Shown here: positions 1-5,386 of the stretch, one piece after another
How the letters are laid out: the number at the start of each line of letters is the position of its first letter
Position numbering within the stretch: position 1 is the first letter of the stretch
Origin: an uncultured Clostridia bacterium
GTDB taxonomy: Bacteria; Bacillota; Clostridia; Oscillospirales; Oscillospiraceae
Assembly (NCBI GenBank): GCA_946539175.1
Contig: CAMNHH010000084.1
Coordinates: forward strand, 1-9,602
DNA: 9,602 nucleotides
Direction of reading: 5' to 3'
Program-made: the position numbers and the translations under genes
The notes under the pieces: model-generated
What the model was told of the DNA's origin: nothing
Seen by the model: the letters and a program-made list of their open reading frames with translations, nothing else
The model's database searches: none

Positions 1-12
1 CCACATCGGCCC
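1..12. repeat. Partial REP-like hairpin repeat at the window edge
   Basis: The first 12 bases are the loop end (CCA) and the complete right arm (CATCGGCCC) of the hairpin seen intact at 24-50. The left arm would lie before the window starts. It has the same orientation as the 24-50 copy, so at least two tandem copies precede the transposase gene. Confidence 0.7.
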
Positions 13-23
13 TGGTTTCCAGT

Positions 24-50
24 CGTAGGGGCCGATGCCCACATCGGCCC
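24..50 (+). repeat. REP-like hairpin repeat upstream of the transposase gene
   Basis: A CGTAG tag is followed by a perfect 9-bp stem, GGGCCGATG (29-37) and CATCGGCCC (42-50), around a CCCA loop. The same unit recurs at 533-580, 603-630, 9332-9359 and 9378-9403. REP-type palindromes with a conserved tag on one side are the known substrates of RAYT transposases, and one lies 22 bases downstream. The tag is on the left here and on the right in the copies after the transposase gene, so the gene is bracketed by inverted copies. Confidence 0.8.
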
Positions 51-72
51 TGTTCCCCGAAGGAGAAGCCCA

Positions 73-516
73 TTGTTTTATTCCAGAAAAAGCCCCCGAT
101 TAGAGGGATATGATTATTCTCAGGAAAACGTTGTTTTTGCGACGATTTGTATTCAGAATCGGCGCAAGCTCCTCGGAGAGATCCATACCCCGGAGACAGA
201 GGTCGACGCCCCGTGGATGGAGTTGTCGCCAGCCGGAAAAATCGTCGAGAAATACACCAATACGATTCCAGGCATTGATAAATATGTGATCATGCCGAAT
301 CACGTCCATTTGATCATTTTTAATCAGAATGGTGAGTCCGTATCGCAGAAGGTCCGAAGTTGGAAGATTTTGATTTCCAAGGAGATCGGGGAGAGCATAT
401 GGCAGAGATCATTTTATGATCATGTGATCCGGGATGAACGGGATTATTTGATCCGGTGGAAATATATTGATGACAACCCGGCAAAATGGGCGTCGGATAA
501 GTATTTTCAAAAGTAA
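73..516 (+). CDS. REP-associated tyrosine transposase (RAYT, Y1/HUH family)
   Basis: A 147-residue single-domain HUH nuclease of the Y1 transposase superfamily. The family makes single-strand cuts at REP hairpins through a tyrosine-DNA intermediate. The HUH metal motif is in IMPNHVHLII (His77, His79). The probable catalytic tyrosine is Tyr115 in SFYDHVIRDERDY, and the C-terminal DNPAKW is typical of RAYT proteins. The start is TTG, supported by AAGGAG about 7 bases upstream. No ATG fits better, although the frame stays open to the window edge. Length and motif order suggest an intact gene. Matching hairpin repeats lie on both sides, as expected for a RAYT and its cognate REPs. The gene is more AT-rich than gyrA next to it, which suggests a different history. 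RAYTs are usually domesticated and not strongly mobile, so present activity is unknown. Confidence 0.88.
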   Translation: MFYSRKSPRLEGYDYSQENVVFATICIQNRRKLLGEIHTPETEVDAPWMELSPAGKIVEKYTNTIPGIDKYVIMPNHVHLIIFNQNGESVSQKVRSWKILISKEIGESIWQRSFYDHVIRDERDYLIRWKYIDDNPAKWASDKYFQK

Positions 517-532
517 GCGTTAATCGGGGCAA

Positions 533-580
533 GGGCCGATGTGGGCATACTTCGTGACTCTTCGAGTTCGGCCCCTACGG
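533..580 (-). repeat. REP-like repeat interrupted by about 20 bases
   Basis: The unit begins GGGCCGATGTGGGCAT and ends CGGCCCCTACGG, as in the copy at 603-630. About 20 extra bases (549-568) separate the two halves, so the right arm is displaced. The extra segment contains a small ACTC/GAGT inverted repeat around TTC and several TTCG tetramers. The tag (CCTACGG) is on the right, opposite to the copies before the transposase gene. It may be a variant or a disrupted copy. Confidence 0.7.
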
Positions 581-602
581 AGAGAGAAATAAACGAAACA
601 AA

Positions 603-630
603 GGGCCGATGAGGGCATCGGCCCCTACGG
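603..630 (-). repeat. REP-like hairpin repeat in the gyrA leader
   Basis: A perfect 9-bp stem, GGGCCGATG (603-611) and CATCGGCCC (616-624), with an AGGG loop and the CTACGG tag on the right. It lies 19 bases before the gyrA start codon, so it would be transcribed in the gyrA 5' leader if the promoter is upstream. The stretch 517-649 carries two REP copies and the gyrA ribosome binding site. No convincing promoter was recognised in it. Confidence 0.8.
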
Positions 631-649
631 AATTAAGGAAGATTGAAAT

Positions 650-3151
650 ATGGCAAAAAATCGTGATTACAAACCCGAGGACATTCTGTTCCCGAACCAG
701 GCGATCATTACGAATGATCTGGTGCGGGAGATGGAGACCTCCTTCATGGAATACTCCATGTCCGTCATCGTGGATCGGGCCCTGCCGGACGTGCGGGACG
801 GTCTGAAGCCGGTCCACCGCCGCATCCTCTACGCCCTGTACGAGGACGGCCTGACCTCCGACAAGCCCTTCCGCAAGTCCGCCACCTGCGTGGGCGACGT
901 CATCGGCCGCTACCATCCCCACGGCGACGCCTCCGTCTATGACGCCATGGTCCGTCTGGCCCAGGATTTCTCCATGCGCTACAGGCTCGTGGAGGGCCAC
1001 GGCAACTTCGGCTCCATCGACGGCGACCCCCCCGCGGCCTACCGTTACACGGAAGCCCGCATGTCCCGGCTCTCCAACGAGATGCTGCGGGACATCGACA
1101 AGCAGGTCATCGACTGGGTTCCCAATTTCGACGAGACCCGGAAGGAGCCCAAGGTCCTGCCCTCCCGATTCCCAAATCTGCTGGTGAACGGCTCCAGCGG
1201 CATCGCCGTGGGTATGGCCACCAACATCCCGCCCCACAATCTGCGGGAGGTCATCGACGCCTGTCTCTGTGTGCTGGACAACCCGGAGGCGGAGCTGGGG
1301 GACCTGATGCAGTACATCAAGGGCCCCGACTTCCCCACCAAGGGCATCATCATGGGCCGCTCCGGCATCCGGGCCGCCTACGCCACGGGTCGGGGCCGCA
1401 TCCTGGTCCGGGGCCGCACGGAGTTTGAGGAGCACGGCCAAAACCGGATCCGCATCATCGTCACCGAGCTGCCCTACCAGGTCAACAAGAAAAAGCTGGT
1501 GGAGAACATTGCCGACCAGGTGAAGGACAAGCGCCTGGAGGGCATCTCCGACCTGCGGGATGAGTCCGACCGGAACGGCATGCGCATCGTCATCGAGCTG
1601 AAGAAGGACGCCAACCCCCAGGTGGTGCTGAACCGACTCTTCGCCCAGACGGCGCTTCAGTCCTCCTTCTCCGTGAATATGCTGGCCCTGGTGGACGATC
1701 AGAGCCAGCCCCGCTGCCTGAGCCTGAAGAACGTGCTGGACGAGTACCTGAGCTTCCAGGAGCAGGTCATCATCCGCCGCACCCGGTACGATCTGAAAAA
1801 GGCCGAGGAGCGGGCCCATATCTTGGAGGGCTTGCTGATCGCCCAGGACAACATCGACGAGGTCATCCGCATCATCCGCTCCGCCTACGACGACGCCAAG
1901 GAGCGTCTGATGCAGCGCTTCGGCCTCTCCGAGATCCAGGCCCAGACCATCCTGGATATGCGCCTGAAGGCCCTGCAGGGCCTGGAGCGGGAGAAGCTGG
2001 AGGCGGAATACAAGGAGCTTGAGGAGAAGATCGCCTACTACAAGGCTATCCTGGCGGACATCAACCTGGTCAAGGGCATTCTGAAGGACGAGCTCATCCA
2101 GATCCGGGACAAGTACGGCGACGAGCGCCAGACCGAAATCCAGGAGGTGGAGGACGAGCTGGACATCGAGGACCTGATTGAGGAGGAGGACTGCGTCTTC
2201 ACCGTCTCCGAGCAGGGCTACGTCAAGCGCATGCCCGTCACGGAATACCGGGCCCAGAAGCGCGGCGGCCGGGGCATCCACGCCGCCAACCTCAAGGAGG
2301 AGGACTTTGTCAAGGACATCTTCGCCGCCTCCACCCACGACGTGATCCTCTTCTTCACCAACCTGGGCAAATGCCACCGGAAGAAGGGTTACCAGATTCC
2401 GGAGGCCAGCCGCACCGCCCGGGGCACCGCCATGATCAACGTGCTGCCCCTGGAGGCGGGAGAATACGTCACCGCGGGCGTCACCCTGCGGGAGTTCTCC
2501 CAGCAGGAGTATCTGATGATGGTCACCCGGAAGGGCACCGTCAAGCGGGTCCAGCTCAGTGAGCTGAACACCGCCCGGAAGGCCGGCATCAAGGCCATTA
2601 CCCTGGAGGAGGGGGACAGCCTGATCTCCGTCATGCGCACCGACGGCACGAAGAAGATCCTCCTGGCCACCCGCCTGGGTATGGGCATCTGCTTCGACGA
2701 GAACGACGTGCGCTGCATGGGCCGCGGGGCCTACGGCGTCCGGGGTATCGACCTGGCGGCGGAGGACTACATCGTAGGCGCCGGCATCTACGAGGCGGGC
2801 AAGACCCTGCTCTCCGTCACGGAGAACGGCTTCGGCAAGCGCACGGAGCTGGAGGCCTTCCTGAAGCCCGACGAGAACGGCGAGCGCAGCAAGCCCCAGT
2901 CCCGGGGCGGCAAGGGCATGATGGCCTACGGCCTTTCTGAAAAGACCGGCCCCGTGGCGGGAGTCCAGGTGGTCTCCGGCGACGAGGATCTGATGGTGAT
3001 TGAGAACAACGGCGTCATCATCCGGATGCAGATCTCCGATATCAACGTCTACGGCCGCGCTGCCCAGGGCGTCCGGGTCATGCGCCTGGAGGAGGGCAGC
3101 AAGGTCATCTCCATCGAAAAGGTAGCCCGGGACGAAACACCGGAGGAATAG
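650..3151 (+). CDS. gyrA: DNA gyrase subunit A
   Basis: An 833-residue breakage-reunion subunit of the cytoplasmic GyrA2GyrB2 complex, which introduces negative supercoils using ATP. The N-terminal winged-helix/tower region includes SFMEYSMSVIVDRALPDVRD (31-50) and DGLKPVHRRILYA. The catalytic tyrosine is Tyr133 in AAYRYTEARMS, next to Arg132. A coiled-coil gate region follows, including SEIQAQTILDMRLKALQGLE. The C-terminal beta-pinwheel starts near residue 510. Its GyrA box is QKRGGRG (536-542), close to the consensus QRRGGKG, and it separates GyrA from ParC. The length is normal and an acidic tail (DETPEE) ends the protein. The quinolone-determining segment reads HPHGDASVYDA, so the equivalent of E. 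coli Ser83 is Ala94, while Asp98 is retained at the Asp87 position. The start is ATG with AAGGAA about 9 bases upstream. gyrB, recF and dnaA are not in the window. A REP hairpin occupies the leader and a bidirectional terminator follows. Confidence 0.97.
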   Translation: MAKNRDYKPEDILFPNQAIITNDLVREMETSFMEYSMSVIVDRALPDVRDGLKPVHRRILYALYEDGLTSDKPFRKSATCVGDVIGRYHPHGDASVYDAMVRLAQDFSMRYRLVEGHGNFGSIDGDPPAAYRYTEARMSRLSNEMLRDIDKQVIDWVPNFDETRKEPKVLPSRFPNLLVNGSSGIAVGMATNIPPHNLREVIDACLCVLDNPEAELGDLMQYIKGPDFPTKGIIMGRSGIRAAYATGRGRILVRGRTEFEEHGQNRIRIIVTELPYQVNKKKLVENIADQVKDKRLEGISDLRDESDRNGMRIVIELKKDANPQVVLNRLFAQTALQSSFSVNMLALVDDQSQPRCLSLKNVLDEYLSFQEQVIIRRTRYDLKKAEERAHILEGLLIAQDNIDEVIRIIRSAYDDAKERLMQRFGLSEIQAQTILDMRLKALQGLEREKLEAEYKELEEKIAYYKAILADINLVKGILKDELIQIRDKYGDERQTEIQEVEDELDIEDLIEEEDCVFTVSEQGYVKRMPVTEYRAQKRGGRGIHAANLKEEDFVKDIFAASTHDVILFFTNLGKCHRKKGYQIPEASRTARGTAMINVLPLEAGEYVTAGVTLREFSQQEYLMMVTRKGTVKRVQLSELNTARKAGIKAITLEEGDSLISVMRTDGTKKILLATRLGMGICFDENDVRCMGRGAYGVRGIDLAAEDYIVGAGIYEAGKTLLSVTENGFGKRTELEAFLKPDENGERSKPQSRGGKGMMAYGLSEKTGPVAGVQVVSGDEDLMVIENNGVIIRMQISDINVYGRAAQGVRVMRLEEGSKVISIEKVARDETPEE

Positions 3152-3164
3152 GCGGCAGTCCTGT

Positions 3165-3219
3165 CGGGACGGGTTCCCCGTCCCGGCGCCTCCGACCGCA
3201 AGGGCGGCCATCGGCCGCC
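3165..3219. repeat. Two GC-rich inverted repeats after gyrA
   Basis: The first hairpin is CGGGACGGG (3165-3173) paired with CCCGTCCCG (3177-3185) around TTC. The second is GGCGGCC (3203-3209) paired with GGCCGCC (3213-3219) around ATC. Neither has a T run, so they are not intrinsic terminators on their own. They lie in the gyrA 3' region before the terminator at 3245-3284 and could stabilise the mRNA end or be unrelated palindromic repeats. Confidence 0.6.
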
Positions 3220-3244
3220 ACCGTTCCCGCATATTCTGAAAAAT

Positions 3245-3284
3245 ACGGAGGACAGCCTGATTGTTCAGGTTGTCCTCCGTTTTT
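3245..3284. terminator. Bidirectional intrinsic terminator between gyrA and the endolysin gene
   Basis: A long stem pairs 3245-3260 (ACGGAGGACAGCCTGA) with 3265-3280 (TCAGGTTGTCCTCCGT) around TTGT, with one mismatch. It is followed by a T run on the plus strand. On the minus strand the same stem is followed by ATTTTT, from the A run just left of it. It can therefore end both gyrA transcription and the convergent holin/endolysin transcript, whose last stop codon lies 2 bases away at 3286-3288. Confidence 0.88.
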
Positions 3285-3285
3285 G

Positions 3286-4008
3286 TCAGCTCGTCTCCGT
3301 CTTCAGGAACGCCTCCGGGAAGTGGGTCTGCACCTGCCGCAGATAGGCCTCCGCGTAGGCGCGGTTGCGGAAGGCGCCCACCTGGACGCGGTAGAGGGGA
3401 CCTGCCTGGGGCGTGGCGGCCAGGGCCTTCGCCACGTCAGAGCGGAAGCCCTCCATGCTGTAGGGAGCCCCCAGACCGGTCCAGTAGTGCTCCGGGTCCA
3501 CGTGGCCCGAGGCGATGCCCCGTTTTCCTCCCTCCCTGTGGGAGCAAATGGCGCTTTTGGGGTCCAGACCGTACTTGCCGCAGAGAAAGGCGAAGAGCTC
3601 CACCGCCGCCTGATAGGTTCTGGCACAGTCCGCCAGAGCGGTCTTCCGGTCCAGCACCGTGAAGTTTGCCCCGGTGTCATAGCGGATCGCAGCACTCTCG
3701 CAGAGCTCCACTCCCACGTGGGTGTCGTTGCCGCTGCCGCCGCAGTGCCAGGCCCGGAAATTCCAGGGCAGGGTCTGGAACACGGTTCCGCTGTTGGCGT
3801 CGATGACCGCGTGGACACTGGCCCTGTCATAGGCCGCGTTGTCCCACTTTTTGCGGAAGACCTCCGCCCTGGGCTGGGCGCAGCCCACCGAGTGGAGCAT
3901 CAGCCCCAGGGGTCCCCGGGTCTGAAAGACTGCGTAGCGGCTGTCCGCCCGCCGGAGGTTGGCCTGATAGCAGGGATTGTTGGTGATGAACGATTCAATG
4001 AGTTCCAT
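3286..4008 (-). CDS. Phage-type N-acetylmuramoyl-L-alanine amidase (endolysin)
   Basis: A 240-residue peptidoglycan hydrolase of the Amidase_2 (T7-lysozyme/PGRP-like) fold, which would cut the amide bond between MurNAc and the stem peptide using zinc. Probable zinc-site residues are His39 (GLMLHSVG), His157 (ICSHREG) and the His169/Asp171 pair (SGHVDPEHYW). THVGVELCES (96-105) is a typical central strand. The C-terminus (about 205-235, LYRVQVGAFRNRAYAEAYL) resembles the first half of a SPOR peptidoglycan-binding domain, a tail often seen on clostridial phage endolysins. There is no signal peptide, consistent with release through a holin. The start lies 7 bases after the holin stop and has no clear ribosome binding site, so translational coupling is likely. 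It converges on gyrA across a shared terminator. A domesticated cell-wall role is possible but not shown. Confidence 0.87.
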   Translation of the reverse strand: MELIESFITNNPCYQANLRRADSRYAVFQTRGPLGLMLHSVGCAQPRAEVFRKKWDNAAYDRASVHAVIDANSGTVFQTLPWNFRAWHCGGSGNDTHVGVELCESAAIRYDTGANFTVLDRKTALADCARTYQAAVELFAFLCGKYGLDPKSAICSHREGGKRGIASGHVDPEHYWTGLGAPYSMEGFRSDVAKALAATPQAGPLYRVQVGAFRNRAYAEAYLRQVQTHFPEAFLKTETS

Positions 4009-4015
4009 AGGGCGC

Positions 4016-4213
4016 TCAGGAATCCAGCTCCGGCAGCCCAGCCAGGGAGGTCAGCAGGGAAAGCAGGCCCGCCAGCAGGGCGCAGCCTGCCACGGTGCGC
4101 CAGTCCACGTCTGTGATGGAGGCGGCCGCGGGAATCAGACCCACGGCGGCCTGGGCCACGGTTTTCAGAGCGCGGACCAGAGCCGCGCGCCACCATGCCT
4201 TTGTAAAAATCAT
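4016..4213 (-). CDS. Small phage holin (r1t-like)
   Basis: A 65-residue membrane protein. A short basic N-terminus (KAWWRAALVRALK) leads into a hydrophobic segment (about 17-33). A short DVDW turn (36-39) follows, then a second hydrophobic segment (about 41-59) ending LLTSLAGLPE. This size and the pattern RALKT.AQ..V / DVDW / LAG.LSLLTSLAGLP match the r1t-type holin family found in phages of Gram-positive bacteria. Such holins open the membrane so that the endolysin, encoded immediately downstream, can reach the wall. The ATG has GGAAAGGAG about 7 bases upstream. The gene is divergent from the AI-2E permease gene, 77 bases away. No dedicated promoter for the cassette was convincing. Confidence 0.82.
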   Translation of the reverse strand: MIFTKAWWRAALVRALKTVAQAAVGLIPAAASITDVDWRTVAGCALLAGLLSLLTSLAGLPELDS

Positions 4214-4230
4214 ATTTTTGCTCCTTTCCG

Positions 4231-4265
4231 GTATGTTGGAACCAAAATCGGATATACTGTATCTA
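4231..4265 (+). promoter_or_regulatory. Candidate promoter of the AI-2E permease gene (weak)
   Basis: Two readings are possible. A housekeeping reading uses TTGGAA (4236-4241), 18 bases and TATCTA (4260-4265), which is weak. A sporulation sigma-E-like reading uses GTATGTT (4231-4237), 13 bases and GATATACT (4251-4258), resembling the KMATATT / CATACAHT pattern but one base short in spacing. The 77-base gap is AT-richer than its surroundings and must contain the promoter if the gene is independently transcribed. Neither reading is secure. Confidence 0.3.
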
Positions 4266-4290
4266 TCTGAAAAGAAAAGGGGGAGCCGCC

Positions 4291-5340
4291 GTGCAGCTGC
4301 AAAAGTATCGCAAGCCCCTGCTGACGGCGGGGATGGCGGTTCTGGGGCTGAGCCTTTGCTTCACTTTGCTGCCCCTGCTGCTGCCCTTTCTGCTGGCCTA
4401 CGGTCTGGCCTTGGGGGCGGAGCCCGCCGTGGCGGCCCTGGGCCGGCGCAGCCGGCTCCCCCGCTGGCTCCGCTCCGGGCTCTGCGTCACGGGGCTCTTT
4501 CTGCTGGCGGGCACGGCGCTGTGGTTTTTCGGGCGGGTCCTCTGGGGAGAGCTGCTGCGGCTGGTGGGCCAGCTTCCGGCGCTGCTGCACCAGCTCCAGC
4601 CCACCCTGTCCGGCCTGCGTCAGAGTCTGGAGGACCTGGCCCGCCGGGCGCCGGAGGCCCTGTCCGGCCCCCTGGTCCGGTGGATCGGGGAGCTCTTTGC
4701 CGGAGGGGCGGGTTTGCTGGAATCCTTCTACAGCTTCCTCTCCGGCTTGGTGTCCGGGGTGGTGACAGGGGTGCCCAAGCTCTTTCTGGGCCTGGTGACC
4801 ACGGTGATCGCCTCCTATATGACCTCCGCCTCCCTGCCGGGGGTGAAGGCCTGGCTGCGGCGCCGTCTCCCCGCCGCCTGGCAGGAATGGCTGCGCCAGG
4901 TCAAGGCCCGCACCAAGCAAGTGTTCGGGGGCTGGTGCCGGGCCCAGGCCAAGCTGATCGGCCTGGTGTTTCTGCTGCTGACGATGGGGCTCTGGGTCCT
5001 GGGGGTGGAGTTTCCCCTGCTCTTCGGGGGCCTCATCGCCCTGCTGGACGCCCTGCCTGTGCTGGGCACCGGGACGGTGCTGATTCCCTGGGCCCTGATC
5101 TCCTTTTTGCAGGACAGCTCCGCCCGAGGCTTCGGCCTGCTGGCCCTCTATGGGATCTGCTCCCTGTCCCGTTCCGTCCTGGAGCCCCATCTGGTGGGCA
5201 AGCAGCTGGGGCTTCCGCCTCTGGCCACGCTCATGGCCTTCTATATCGGATATCGGCTCTTCGGTATCCTGGGCATGATCCTGCTGCCCCTGGCGGCGAT
5301 GCTTGTGAAGCCCTTTCTCTCCCAGCCGAAGGCTGCGTAA
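4291..5340 (+). CDS. AI-2E family (YtvI-like) integral membrane protein
   Basis: A 349-residue polytopic membrane protein. Hydrophobic segments occur at about 12-42, 61-86 and 147-183, followed by a basic soluble stretch (about 185-222, WLRRRLPAAWQEWLRQVKAR) and a long multi-helix C-terminal half. The ending EPHLVGKQLGLPPL...YIGYRLFGILGMILLP is the conserved core of the AI-2E/PerM/YtvI permease superfamily. Members include putative signal or ion exporters and the sporulation protein YtvI of Bacillus, and the actual substrate here is unknown. The start is GTG, chosen because AGGGGGAG lies 5 bases upstream. An internal ATG near 4333 would remove part of the first membrane segment. It is a cellular-type gene between phage terminase and lysis genes, opposite in direction to both. 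It has its own leader and a strong terminator at 5407-5436. Confidence 0.87.
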   Translation: MQLQKYRKPLLTAGMAVLGLSLCFTLLPLLLPFLLAYGLALGAEPAVAALGRRSRLPRWLRSGLCVTGLFLLAGTALWFFGRVLWGELLRLVGQLPALLHQLQPTLSGLRQSLEDLARRAPEALSGPLVRWIGELFAGGAGLLESFYSFLSGLVSGVVTGVPKLFLGLVTTVIASYMTSASLPGVKAWLRRRLPAAWQEWLRQVKARTKQVFGGWCRAQAKLIGLVFLLLTMGLWVLGVEFPLLFGGLIALLDALPVLGTGTVLIPWALISFLQDSSARGFGLLALYGICSLSRSVLEPHLVGKQLGLPPLATLMAFYIGYRLFGILGMILLPLAAMLVKPFLSQPKAA

Positions 5341-5360
5341 GGGAAGATCGGCCCCTGCGG
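5341..5360 (-). repeat. Probable degenerate REP-like remnant
   Basis: Directly after the permease stop codon the sequence ATCGGCCCCTGCGG matches the right arm and tag of the REP unit (ATCGGCCCCTACGG) with one change. The left arm is reduced to GGG, so no full hairpin can form. It is probably an eroded copy, but short similarity by chance in GC-rich DNA cannot be excluded. Confidence 0.45.
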
Positions 5361-5386
5361 ACGGTTCGCCAAATCCCCATTTATCG

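Noticed and set aside
1..50. Two direct repeats suggesting a CRISPR array or tandem repeat.
   Set aside because: Only two copies are present, the units are perfect hairpins with a one-sided tag, and other copies are dispersed and inverted. This fits REP elements.
650..3151. Topoisomerase IV subunit A (ParC) as an alternative identity.
   Set aside because: The protein has a GyrA box (QKRGGRG) and a full-length C-terminal pinwheel, which favour GyrA.
3165..3185. GC-rich hairpin after gyrA as the gyrA terminator.
   Set aside because: No T run follows. The hairpin at 3245-3284 with T runs on both sides is the better terminator.
575..3232. An open frame of 885 codons on the minus strand covering all of gyrA.
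   Set aside because: It is the antisense shadow of a G/C-ending codon pattern. It has low-complexity valine-, leucine- and aspartate-rich composition, no recognisable domain and no supporting ribosome binding site.
3283..4116. Plus-strand open frames opposite the endolysin gene.
   Set aside because: The minus strand encodes a clear Amidase_2 enzyme and a holin with correct motifs and spacing. The plus frames show only low-complexity sequence.
4214..4290. A phage attachment site or integrase-related border in the gap between holin and permease.
   Set aside because: No direct repeat pair shared with the terL side, no integrase gene and no tRNA end were found, so an att site cannot be supported.
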